Below are positions 1-6,228 of a stretch of 6,397 bases of DNA, in pieces. Below the pieces are notes generated by a model, which was given only the letters and a program-made list of their open reading frames with translations, did no database searches and was not told where the DNA came from. The stretch spans positions 1 through 6,397 of the forward strand of contig JAADEA010000156.1 of the NCBI GenBank assembly GCA_013153675.1, written 5' to 3'. This stretch comes from Campylobacterota bacterium (GTDB lineage Bacteria > Campylobacterota > Campylobacteria > Campylobacterales > Sulfurovaceae). The translations under genes and the position numbers were made by a program. How positions within the stretch are numbered: position 1 is the stretch's first letter; every line of letters starts with the position of its first letter.

Positions 1-969
1 TAATGCCAAATCTACCCCAATAGCTGGATCTATAATGCTATTTGTAAACAAAATTTAGGAGGAGTTATACTCTTTAATAAAATAGGTAAAAATATTAAAA
101 ATATAAAAGATATTAAACAGCTAAAAGAGCTCACCTCTCAAATAAAAAGCTGCAATAAAGATATATTTATAGCAATAGATGAAGAGGGAGGCTTTGTTGA
201 TAGATTAAAACTTATCTCTAAATATCCATCTGCTAAGAGTATTTCAGATAAAGATATCTATTATGCAAAGAATATCTATTCTAATATGGCAAAAAATTTG
301 GCATATTTAGGGATTAATTTTAATTTAGCTCCTGTGGTAGATTTGGCATTAAATCCAAAAAATAGAGTAATTGTAGGTTTTAAAAGATCTTTTGGAAAAG
401 ATCCAATAAAAGTAGCTACCTATGCAAAAATATTTATAGAAGAAATGCATAAATATAATATTTTAACATCTCTTAAACACTTTCCAGGACATGGCTCCTC
501 TTTTAAAGATACACATAAAGGCTTTGTAGATGTTACTAATATATGGAATCCAAAAGAGCTAATTCCTTATAAAATATTAATCAAACAAAAATTAACAGAT
601 ACAATTATGGTAGCTCATATCTTTAATAAAAAATTAGATCCAAACTATCCTGCTTCTTTATCTAAAAATATTATAACAAATCTTTTAAGAAAAAATCTTG
701 GCTTTAGAGGCGTAGTAATTAGTGATGATTTACAAATGGGAGCTATCTCTAAATATTATTCACTAAAAGATAGGATAAGATTAGCAATTAATGCTGGTAT
801 TGATATTATGCTATTTTCTAATCAAACCTCAATTAAAAATCAAATTACTCTAAATAGATTAATTAAAATTACAAAAGAGCTCTTAAGAGAAAATAAAATT
901 GATATCTCTCAAATAAATAGAGCCTATAATAGAATTCAAAAAGTCAAAAATAGACTAAAAGGAAATTAG
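1..969 (+). CDS. nagZ: NagZ-like glycoside hydrolase family 3 (beta-N-acetylhexosaminidase), 5' incomplete and possibly frameshifted
   Basis: Predicted to remove terminal beta-linked N-acetylglucosamine from peptidoglycan fragments during cell-wall turnover. Family motifs run in order in frame 1: LGGVILF (55-75), IAIDEEGG (from 169), the LGINFNLAPVVD block (about 307-342), KHFPGHG (475-495), an Asp-Thr-His dyad (508-516) matching the NagZ Asp/His acid-base pair, and VVISDDLQMGAI, whose first Asp (724-726) is the expected nucleophile. The catalytic set looks intact. The first in-frame ATG is at 286, but conserved sequence continues upstream of it, so that start is rejected. Frame 1 is open from 4 (321 codons to the TAG at 967) with no ATG, GTG or TTG before 286, and TAA occupies 1-3. 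Frame 2 over 2-16 reads like the usual N-terminal continuation, so a one-base shift near 15-18 is suspected. The gene abuts the phosphoribosyltransferase with no gap. Family assignment is strong; the substrate is inferred. Confidence 0.85.
957..963 (+). promoter_or_regulatory. Ribosome binding site for the phosphoribosyltransferase gene
   Basis: AAAAGGA ends six bases before the ATG at 970 and lies inside the last codons of the upstream hydrolase gene. It supports the 970 start although the two genes have no gap. Confidence 0.6.
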
Positions 970-1599
970 ATGATCTTTAAAGATAGAAGAGAAGCTGGAA
1001 GAGTATTGGCAAAAATGTTAAAAGAGTATTGCTGCAAAGATAACTATTTAGTAGTAGCTCTTCCAAGAGGAGGGGTAGAGGTAGGATATGAGATAGCAAA
1101 AGAGTTAAAGCTTCCATTAGAGATATTTTTTACAAAAAAGATACCCTCTCCATATAATGAAGAGGTAGCAGTAGGGGCAGTAAGTGAAGATAAAGAGATA
1201 GCTATTGATCCATATGCTGCCAATTTATTAAAATTAGATAACTCTTATTACCAAAAATGGGCTCTAAAAAAGCTCCAAGAGATAGAAGAAAAAAGAAGAA
1301 AATATAAAAAAGCTCTTCCATCTTTTAAAGATAAAGGAGTTATTTTAACAGATGATGGAGTTGCTACTGGCGCATCTATTATATTGGCTGCAAAAGCTAT
1401 TAAAAATCTTGGAGCAAAGGAGATTATTATTGCAGTTCCAGTTGCCCCAACTCAAATATATGAAAAATTAAAGGAAGTAGCAAATAGAGTAGTAGTTGCC
1501 CATTTAGACAGTAATTTAGTTGCAGTTGGTAGATTTTATCAAGATTTTCATCAATTAAGCGATGAAGAGGTAATCTCCTATTTAAAGGAGTTTGAATGA
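970..1599 (+). CDS. Phosphoribosyltransferase-domain protein (COG1926-like), substrate unknown
   Basis: A 209-residue type I phosphoribosyltransferase-fold protein, probably cytoplasmic. Residues 124-136 (VILTDDGVATGAS) form the PRPP-binding loop: hydrophobic strand, two acidic residues, then the Gly/Thr phosphate loop. An N-terminal ALPRGGVEVG block (30-39) followed by a TKKIPSPYNEEVAVGAV segment (55-71) is typical of COG1926 stand-alone phosphoribosyltransferases rather than hypoxanthine, adenine, uracil or orotate enzymes. A lysine/glutamate-rich helical stretch at about 95-116 sits between the hood and the loop. The acceptor base cannot be read from the sequence. The ATG directly follows the hydrolase TAG and has a good Shine-Dalgarno; the 3' end overlaps ruvX by four bases. 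It could be salvage, regulatory or catabolic; the operon does not decide. Confidence 0.85.
   Translation: MIFKDRREAGRVLAKMLKEYCCKDNYLVVALPRGGVEVGYEIAKELKLPLEIFFTKKIPSPYNEEVAVGAVSEDKEIAIDPYAANLLKLDNSYYQKWALKKLQEIEEKRRKYKKALPSFKDKGVILTDDGVATGASIILAAKAIKNLGAKEIIIAVPVAPTQIYEKLKEVANRVVVAHLDSNLVAVGRFYQDFHQLSDEEVISYLKEFE
1584..1590 (+). promoter_or_regulatory. Ribosome binding site for ruvX
   Basis: AAAGGAG lies five bases before the ATG at 1596. It is inside the end of the preceding gene, where ATGA gives a start/stop overlap typical of translational coupling. Confidence 0.7.
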
Positions 1600-1991
1600 G
1601 ATATGCTGCCATTGATGTAGGACTAAAGAGAATAGGTTTAGCTCTATCTCCAGATAAAAAGGTAGTACTACCTCAAAAAGCAATTATTAGAAAAAATAGA
1701 AATCAAGCAGCAAGAGATGTAAGCAACTTTTTAAAAGAGTGGAATGTAAAAGAGCTAATTGTAGGAATTCCAATGGGAGAAAGTTCTCAAGAGGAGATGG
1801 AAAAAAGAATTAAACACTTTATATCTTTATTAGAATTAGATGGAATAAAAGTTCACTATATAGATGAGGGAAACTCTTCAAATGAAGCAAAAGAGGAGAT
1901 AAAAGGAGTAATAAAATTTAAAAAAGATGGAAGAGTTGACTCCCTTGCTGCTAAGATTATTTTAGAGCGCTGGATAAACGAAAATAGCTGA
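1596..1991 (+). CDS. ruvX: RuvX/YqgF, Holliday junction resolvase-like / pre-16S rRNA nuclease family
   Basis: A 131-residue protein of the normal RuvX/YqgF length with an RNase H-like fold. The family is linked to 16S rRNA 5'-end maturation and was also proposed as a Holliday-junction resolvase. Signature elements: IDVGLKRIGLALSPD (6-20) with first acidic residue Asp7, the VGIP strand (56-59), RIKHF (71-75), Asp90-Glu91 in the third acidic motif, and a C-terminal RVDSLAAKIILERW (113-126) with Asp115. The three acidic positions are present. The arginine often found after Glu91 (a DER motif) is replaced by glycine, giving DEGNSS. The ATG overlaps the previous stop and has a strong Shine-Dalgarno. 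Family identity is secure; which activity dominates in vivo is not visible here. Confidence 0.93.
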   Translation: MRYAAIDVGLKRIGLALSPDKKVVLPQKAIIRKNRNQAARDVSNFLKEWNVKELIVGIPMGESSQEEMEKRIKHFISLLELDGIKVHYIDEGNSSNEAKEEIKGVIKFKKDGRVDSLAAKIILERWINENS

Positions 1992-1996
1992 TCTTA

Positions 1997-2005
1997 TGGT
2001 ATAAT
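1997..2005 (+). promoter_or_regulatory. Candidate extended -10 promoter upstream of nfeD
   Basis: TGG followed by a perfect TATAAT (2000-2005) fits an extended -10. No TTGACA-like -35 is seen at 16-18 bp, which is common in Campylobacterota sigma70 promoters. Transcription would begin near 2011-2013, leaving a leader of about 10-12 bases that is mostly the Shine-Dalgarno. In such an AT-rich genome a TATAAT can arise by chance, but this one lies in the largest gap of the operon. Confidence 0.4.
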
Positions 2006-2011
2006 TAAAAT

Positions 2012-2018
2012 AAAGGGA
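2012..2018 (+). promoter_or_regulatory. Ribosome binding site for nfeD
   Basis: AAAGGGA ends four bases before the ATG at 2023, supporting that start. It would lie at the extreme 5' end of a message made from the TATAAT at 2000-2005. Confidence 0.55.
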
Positions 2019-2022
2019 ATAG

Positions 2023-2481
2023 ATGATAGAGTGGTTAGATCATATAATTGTATGGTGGCATTGGCTTATTTTTGGAATATTTTTAATAGCCATGGAGTTA
2101 ATTAGTGGCACATTTTTAATGCTTGGAATTGGAATAGCAGCTATAATTACTGCAATTATAACTCTTATTTTTACTCTCACATTTGCTACTGAATTACTCC
2201 TTTGGGTCATACTCGCTATTATTGTAATTGTTATTTGGTATAAAAAAACATCTCGTGCCTCCTCTACTCAAGTTGGACAGCCCCATTACAGAGTAAATAT
2301 ATTAGGAACTGTTATAGAAGATATTATCCCTCCAAATAGAGGCAAAGTTATATTTGATGAACCAGTACTTGGAAATAGAAAGTGGCCTGCATTTGCTGAT
2401 ATGCCCCTTAAAAAGGGAGATAGAGTAAAAATTGTAAAGATTCAAGGACAGCTAATAAAAGTAAAGAAAAAGGAGAGATAA
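2023..2481 (+). CDS. Short NfeD-family membrane protein, slipin partner
   Basis: A 152-residue protein with the short NfeD layout. Three hydrophobic helices lie at roughly 10-30, 32-52 and 56-73, followed by a basic turn (YKKTSR) and a soluble beta-rich OB-fold domain from about 90 to 148. The OB domain carries the family pattern: LGTVIED (94-100), GKVIFDEPVLGNRKWPAFAD (107-126) and KKGDRVKIVKIQGQLIKV (130-147). The ClpP-like serine protease domain of long NfeD proteins is absent, so it is the non-proteolytic NfeD1b class. Such proteins are encoded beside stomatin-type SPFH proteins, as with ybbJ-qmcA in E. coli, and are thought to work with them in the membrane. The next gene is exactly that partner, overlapping by one base (TAATG). 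Molecular role remains inferred. Confidence 0.9.
   Translation: MIEWLDHIIVWWHWLIFGIFLIAMELISGTFLMLGIGIAAIITAIITLIFTLTFATELLLWVILAIIVIVIWYKKTSRASSTQVGQPHYRVNILGTVIEDIIPPNRGKVIFDEPVLGNRKWPAFADMPLKKGDRVKIVKIQGQLIKVKKKER
2469..2475 (+). promoter_or_regulatory. Ribosome binding site for the slipin gene
   Basis: AAAGGAG lies five bases before the ATG at 2481, inside the last codons of nfeD. Together with the one-base TAATG overlap it indicates coupled translation of the two partners. Confidence 0.65.
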
Positions 2482-3332
2482 TGAACGCTTCATTAATAAT
2501 AGCCCTATTTATAGTATTTTTAATTATTCTCACCCTTTATAAGGGAATTAAAATAGTTCCTCAAGGAGAAGAGTGGGTAGTAGAGAGATTAGGAAGATAT
2601 CATAAAACCTTAAAACCAGGATTAAATCTATTAATTCCATATTTAGACTCTATTAGAGCAAAAGTATCTACAAGAGATATTATTTTAGATATTCCAGAAC
2701 AAGAGGTTATAACAAAAGATAATGCAGTAATTTTAACCAATGCAGTTGCTTTTGTAAGGGTAACAAAGCCACAAGATGCTATATATGGAGTAGAAAATTT
2801 TAAAGAGGCAATTATAAATTTAGTAATGACTACTCTTAGATCAATTATTGGTGAAATGAGTTTAGATGAAGCCCTATCAAGTAGAGAGGTAATTAAAAAT
2901 AGATTAAAAGAGCAGGTTATAGATGATGTGGCAGATTGGGGAGTAACAATTAAAAGTGTAGAGATTCAAGATATTAGCCCAAGTCCATCTATGCAAAAAG
3001 CAATGGAGCAACAAGCAGCAGCAGAAAGAGAGCGAAGAGCAATTGAAACAATGGCAGAAGGGAAAAAGAATGCTGCAATATTAGAAGCAGATGGAAAACT
3101 TGAAGCTGCAAAAAGAGAGGCTCAAGCTCAAATTGCCCTTGCTCAAGCCTCTGCAAAAGCAATTGAAGAGATTACTAACTCTATAAAAGATAGGGAACTA
3201 CCAGCTCTATTTTTGCTTGGAGATAGATATATAAATAATCTTGAAAAGTTAAGTGCAAGTCAAAATAGCAAAATTATTATATACCCAGCAGATATTCAAG
3301 AGGCACTAAAAGGATTACTTGGAAAAAAATGA
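2481..3332 (+). CDS. qmcA: Stomatin/slipin SPFH protein, QmcA-like
   Basis: A 283-residue membrane-anchored SPFH (Band 7) scaffold protein. An N-terminal hydrophobic anchor (about 4-20) is followed by the SPFH domain (about 22-170). Diagnostic stretches are IVPQGEEWVVERLGRY (25-40), LKPGLNLLIPYLD (44-56), RDIILDIPEQEVITKDNAVI (65-84) and WGVTIKSVEIQDISP (153-167). An Ala/Glu/Arg-rich coiled-coil region (about 170-230), expected to drive oligomerisation, precedes a short C-terminal part (238-283) ending in hydrophobic and basic residues. Length and layout match prokaryotic slipins such as E. coli QmcA. These proteins form large oligomers in membrane microdomains and modulate membrane proteases or stability. 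The upstream nfeD is the classic partner gene. The gene overlaps the eIF2B-like gene by four bases. The symbol is by family resemblance, not proven orthology. Confidence 0.92.
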   Translation: MNASLIIALFIVFLIILTLYKGIKIVPQGEEWVVERLGRYHKTLKPGLNLLIPYLDSIRAKVSTRDIILDIPEQEVITKDNAVILTNAVAFVRVTKPQDAIYGVENFKEAIINLVMTTLRSIIGEMSLDEALSSREVIKNRLKEQVIDDVADWGVTIKSVEIQDISPSPSMQKAMEQQAAAERERRAIETMAEGKKNAAILEADGKLEAAKREAQAQIALAQASAKAIEEITNSIKDRELPALFLLGDRYINNLEKLSASQNSKIIIYPADIQEALKGLLGKK

Positions 3333-4093
3333 TATTAAAAGAGTTTAAAGAGCTAATTAGAGATTATCAACATTCAGCATCATATATTACAAATAAGACT
3401 TTAGAAATTACAAAAAAAGCTCTTTTAGAGGATAATATAGATAAAAAAGAGCTCTTATCCTATATAGAAAAGATTGCCAAAGCTCATAGCCAAATGGCAT
3501 CTATCTATAATTTATATCTTTTTTTAAAAGATAATTTAGATATTGATAAAATCAACAAATATCAATTAAAACTTAAAGATGATGAGATAAAAACAATTAA
3601 AAATGCTTCCAGATTTTTAAAAAATTTTAAAAAAATAGCAATATACTCTTATAGCTCACTTGTTAAAAAAGCATTAAATAGTTTAGATAAACAAAAGATT
3701 CAAATATTAATATCTGAAGCAAGACCTATAAATGAAGGAAAAACTCTCTGCCAAGAGTTACAAAAAGATGGCTTTAATGTAATATTAACAACAGATGCTC
3801 TATTAGCCTCTATGTTAAAAGAAGTAGATATTTTACTCCTTGGTGCTGATGGCATTACAAAAGAGTATTTAATACATAAAGCAGGCACTCTTCCACTAAC
3901 ACTTAGTACTAAATATTTTAATAAAAAAGTAATAACAATAGCACCTCCTAATAAATTTTTTCCAAAAGAGTATACTCCATCTTTAGAAGAAGCAAAACCA
4001 TCCAACCAAATCGATACTTTGTGCAAAAAAATTAAAAATCTATATTTTGACCAAACACCTCTTAAATTTATTGATAAAATTATTAGCAGCTAA
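3329..4093 (+). CDS. eIF2B alpha/beta/delta-family protein (IF-2B, COG1184-like), function unknown
   Basis: A 254-residue protein with the two-part layout of the eIF2B/MtnA superfamily: a helical N-terminal part (1-95) and a Rossmann-like C-terminal domain. Key motifs are KIAIYSYSSLVKKAL (102-116), ILISEARPINEGKTLCQEL (126-144), TTDALLASML (154-163) and LLLGADGI (169-176). In methylthioribose-1-phosphate isomerase (MtnA) and ribose-1,5-bisphosphate isomerase, a catalytic cysteine sits in the strand aligned with YSYSS. That cysteine is missing here, as in eIF2B subunits, while the Asp of GAD (Asp174) is kept. It is shorter than the roughly 300-350 residues of MtnA. It therefore probably does not carry out the standard isomerase reaction; a sugar-phosphate or nucleotide ligand remains possible. 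The ATG overlaps the slipin stop (ATGA), with only a weak GGA five bases upstream, suggesting coupling. Family secure, role unknown. Confidence 0.82.
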   Translation: MILKEFKELIRDYQHSASYITNKTLEITKKALLEDNIDKKELLSYIEKIAKAHSQMASIYNLYLFLKDNLDIDKINKYQLKLKDDEIKTIKNASRFLKNFKKIAIYSYSSLVKKALNSLDKQKIQILISEARPINEGKTLCQELQKDGFNVILTTDALLASMLKEVDILLLGADGITKEYLIHKAGTLPLTLSTKYFNKKVITIAPPNKFFPKEYTPSLEEAKPSNQIDTLCKKIKNLYFDQTPLKFIDKIISS

Positions 4094-4152
4094 AAATTTA
4101 CTTTAAAATTAAAAATAGTGTTAGATTTTATCCATATTTATCAAAAAAATAT

Positions 4153-4158
4153 TATAAT
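4153..4158 (+). promoter_or_regulatory. Candidate -10 (TATAAT) for the xpaC-telA operon
   Basis: A perfect TATAAT in the 185-bp gap that precedes the second operon. No convincing -35 hexamer is seen 16-18 bp upstream; the preceding bases are an A/T-rich tract. Transcription would start near 4165, about 30 bases ahead of the small ORF at 4195. This is the only gap large enough for a promoter for the downstream genes. No GC-rich hairpin terminator for the upstream operon is visible between 4094 and 4150. Confidence 0.45.
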
Positions 4159-4185
4159 AGTTTTTTATATTTCAATTTATAAAAT

Positions 4186-4264
4186 GGGTCTAAAATGGAT
4201 TATTATAAGTGGTTTGGATTTATATTTATATTATACGCTCTTGGTAGCTCTATTTTAAAGACCC
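4186..4264 (+). repeat. Long-range inverted repeat around the small ORF
   Basis: GGGTCT (4186-4191) is complementary to AGACCC (4259-4264). The adjoining TAAAAT (4191-4196) can pair with ATTTTA (4252-4257) with a small bulge. In RNA this could pair the start region of the 26-codon ORF with its 3' end. The loop is about 55 bases and the stem is short, so it may be chance. Confidence 0.25.
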
Positions 4265-4275
4265 TCTTAGGATAG
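4195..4275 (+). CDS. Possible 26-residue single-helix membrane peptide
   Basis: A short ORF, ATG at 4195 to TAG at 4273-4275, encoding 26 residues. The peptide has a short polar, aromatic start (MDYYKW), a hydrophobic stretch from about 6 to 21 rich in Phe, Ile and Leu, then a lysine and a leucine-rich tail (KTLLG). This looks like one membrane-spanning or membrane-associated helix. It lies between a candidate TATAAT (4153-4158) and the XpaC-like gene, whose ATG begins four bases after its stop. Its last sense codons supply the AGGA Shine-Dalgarno (4269-4272) of that gene. Its own Shine-Dalgarno is poor (TGGG at 4185-4188). I do not recognise the family. It could be a real small envelope protein, a leader peptide coupling translation into xpaC, or a chance ORF. 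Confidence 0.45.
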   Translation: MDYYKWFGFIFILYALGSSILKTLLG

Positions 4276-4278
4276 ATA

Positions 4279-5097
4279 ATGGGAAGAGCTATAAGATTAG
4301 ATACAAAAAAGATAAAAACATCTCTAAAAGCAAAATATCTCTATATTTTTTTATTGTTGCTATTTATATCTACTACTAAAGCTCTATTTAATAAAGAGTT
4401 TATAAAATTTGGAATTGAGATAGCTGCATTTTTAATTTTTTATCTATCTATTAAATCAATTGATAAAGGGCTTGAGGAGGAGCAAAAATATAACAATGCT
4501 AAAGTTATAAAAGCTCCAAAAAAATATAAACTCTATGGCTATATAGGAGTTGCAGTTGCAATTTTTATATTAGAGGCTTTTGTTAATAAAAGCTCACTAA
4601 TTGAAGTTATTATAAATCCAATAATTGGCTTTGTTGGACTGCTTTTATATTATGGAAAAGATCCATTTAAAGATAAGCTACCAGAGCTTAGCGTCATTAA
4701 TATTGAAAAACTACTAAATTCCTTAAATGAGGCAGAAGAAAAAATCAAATATATAGAAGAGACAAAAAATGAGATTTCAGATTTTGAGCTAAAATATGCA
4801 ATTGAGAGCGCCACACAAAAAGCAAAAGATATAATTGAGAATATAAAAGAGGATCCAAAAGATTACTATAGTGCCAGAAAATTTATGGTTGTATATCTTG
4901 ATGGTATAAAAGATGTAATTACAAAATATAAAAATATTGATAAAGAGATTTTAGATGAGAGTTATAAAAAGCGCCTAATTGAGCTTTTGCACCAAGCCTC
5001 AAAGCGCTTTGATGAGGATTTGCAAAAACTTAAATCAAATGAGATTTTTGATTTAGATGTTCAAATAGATTCACTAAAAAAACAGCTACAGGAGTAA
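4279..5097 (+). CDS. XpaC-like membrane protein (5-bromo-4-chloroindolyl phosphate hydrolysis family)
   Basis: A 272-residue protein resembling the XpaC family, whose name comes from a hydrolysis phenotype and not from a demonstrated enzyme. A basic N terminus is followed by two hydrophobic helices (about 20-36 and 43-58), an acidic/basic linker, two more helices (about 84-101 and 107-125), and a cytoplasmic alpha-helical domain. That domain carries family-like blocks ARKFMVVYLDGI (199-210), FDEDLQKL (244-251) and FDLDVQIDSLKKQL (257-270). I see no clear metal-binding or phosphatase motif. The start has AGGA at 4269-4272, six bases upstream. TelA follows after three bases, matching the xpaC-yaaN adjacency in Bacillus subtilis. 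It is probably an integral membrane component of an envelope-stress system. The assignment rests on the C-terminal motifs plus context. Confidence 0.78.
   Translation: MGRAIRLDTKKIKTSLKAKYLYIFLLLLFISTTKALFNKEFIKFGIEIAAFLIFYLSIKSIDKGLEEEQKYNNAKVIKAPKKYKLYGYIGVAVAIFILEAFVNKSSLIEVIINPIIGFVGLLLYYGKDPFKDKLPELSVINIEKLLNSLNEAEEKIKYIEETKNEISDFELKYAIESATQKAKDIIENIKEDPKDYYSARKFMVVYLDGIKDVITKYKNIDKEILDESYKKRLIELLHQASKRFDEDLQKLKSNEIFDLDVQIDSLKKQLQE
5090..5094 (+). promoter_or_regulatory. Ribosome binding site for telA
   Basis: AGGAG lies six bases before the ATG at 5101, inside the final codons of the XpaC-like gene. Only three bases separate that gene's stop from this start, so translation is probably coupled. 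Confidence 0.65.
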
Positions 5098-5100
5098 AAA

Positions 5101-6225
5101 ATGGATACAAAAGTAAAAGAGTTAATTGAAAAAGAGGTGGTTGAGAACCAAAAAAATGAGATTGTTGAAGTAACTGATGAAGAGAAAGCTGCACTTGAGA
5201 AAGCGCTTCAAGAGATTAATATAAAAGATAGAAACTCAATAATTTTGTTTGGTTCAAAGGCTCAAGAGAAGCTTGATGAGATATCAAATAGAATGCTAGA
5301 AGGTGTTAAAAATAAAGATACAGGCAAAACTGGAGAGCTTTTGAGTAATATGGTTGCAGCAATTAGAGGGTTTGATATTGATGAGCTCAATCCAAATGAC
5401 CAACTTAGCTGGTGGCAAAAGCTTTTGGGATTTACCTCACCAGTAACCAAATTTGTCCAAAAATATGAAGATGTAAAATCTCAAATTGAGACAATTAGTG
5501 ATGAGCTAGAAAAGCATAAATCAAAACTAATTACTGATATTACAGCACTTGAGAAGCTCTATGAAGCAAATTTGGATTATTTTAGACAGCTTGAGCTATA
5601 TATTAAAGCTGGAGAGATGAAGCTAAAAGAGCTAGAAGAGAAAATTATTCCAGAGTTTGAAGAGAGAGCTAAAAGCAATGATATGTTAGCAATTCAAGAG
5701 CTAAAAGAGATTAGAGACTTTAGAGATGATTTGGAGCGAAGAGTTCATGATTTAAAGCTATCTCGCCAAGTTGCAATGCAAGCACTTCCTAGCATTAGGC
5801 TTATTCAAGAAAATGATAAATCTTTAATTAATAAGATAAACTCAACACTAGTTAACACAATCCCTCTTTGGAAAAATCAGCTTGCTCAAACAATTACAAT
5901 CTTTAGAAGCCATGAGGCTGCAAAAGCAATCAAGAGTGCAAATGATTTAACAAATGATTTACTTGAAGCTAATGCTGAGGCTCTAAAAGAGGCAAATAAA
6001 GATATTAGAAAAGAGATGGAGCGCGGAGTTTTTGATATTGAAAGTATCAAAAAGGCAAATCAGACTCTAATTGAGACTCTAAATGAGTCGCTTCAAATTG
6101 CTCAGCAAGGAAAAGAGGCGCGCGCAAAAGCTGAAATTGAGCTTCAAAAGACTGAAAAAGCGCTTAAAGATGCTCTTCTTGCAACAAAGGCTCAACAAGA
6201 GAGACTCCAACAAAGCAAAGGCTAA
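5101..6225 (+). CDS. telA: TelA-family protein (toxic anion resistance, PF05816-type)
   Basis: A 374-residue soluble, almost entirely helical protein with no signal peptide or membrane segment. The family core is clear: ILFGSKAQEKLDEISNRML (48-66), WWQKLLGF (104-111), a long charged helical region (about 115-215), then LKLSRQVAMQALPSIRLIQ (218-236) and STLVNTIPLWKNQLAQTI (248-265). The tail from about 270 to 374 is rich in Ala, Glu and Lys and looks like a coiled coil. Length is typical of the family (about 350-400). TelA proteins are associated with tellurite resistance and with tolerance of cell-envelope antibiotics, but their mechanism is not established. It lies between an XpaC-like membrane protein and an SPFH protein, suggesting a cytoplasmic adaptor at the membrane. 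The next ATG is three bases after its stop. Confidence 0.92.
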   Translation: MDTKVKELIEKEVVENQKNEIVEVTDEEKAALEKALQEINIKDRNSIILFGSKAQEKLDEISNRMLEGVKNKDTGKTGELLSNMVAAIRGFDIDELNPNDQLSWWQKLLGFTSPVTKFVQKYEDVKSQIETISDELEKHKSKLITDITALEKLYEANLDYFRQLELYIKAGEMKLKELEEKIIPEFEERAKSNDMLAIQELKEIRDFRDDLERRVHDLKLSRQVAMQALPSIRLIQENDKSLINKINSTLVNTIPLWKNQLAQTITIFRSHEAAKAIKSANDLTNDLLEANAEALKEANKDIRKEMERGVFDIESIKKANQTLIETLNESLQIAQQGKEARAKAEIELQKTEKALKDALLATKAQQERLQQSKG

Positions 6226-6228
6226 GAG

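Noticed and set aside
286..969. ATG at 286 as the true start of the GH3 hydrolase
   Set aside because: Family motifs LGGVILF and IAIDEEGG lie upstream in the same open frame, so this start would remove part of the catalytic barrel.
1427..1612. 61-residue minus-strand ORF
   Set aside because: It is wholly antisense to the 3' end of the phosphoribosyltransferase and start of ruvX, with no recognisable domain.
3700..4026. 108-residue minus-strand ORF
   Set aside because: It is antisense to the conserved C-terminal half of the eIF2B-like gene; the plus strand carries the family motifs.
4094..4150. Rho-independent terminator after the eIF2B-like gene
   Set aside because: Only weak A/T-only pairings are present; there is no GC-containing stem followed by a T run.
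4184..4258. Alternative 24-residue ORF starting at the ATG at 4184
   Set aside because: It overlaps the 26-residue ORF in another frame, ends further from the XpaC-like start and has no better ribosome binding site. The 4195 ORF is better placed.
5262..5450. 62-residue minus-strand ORF
   Set aside because: It is a shadow of the conserved N-terminal part of telA, serine-rich and low in complexity.
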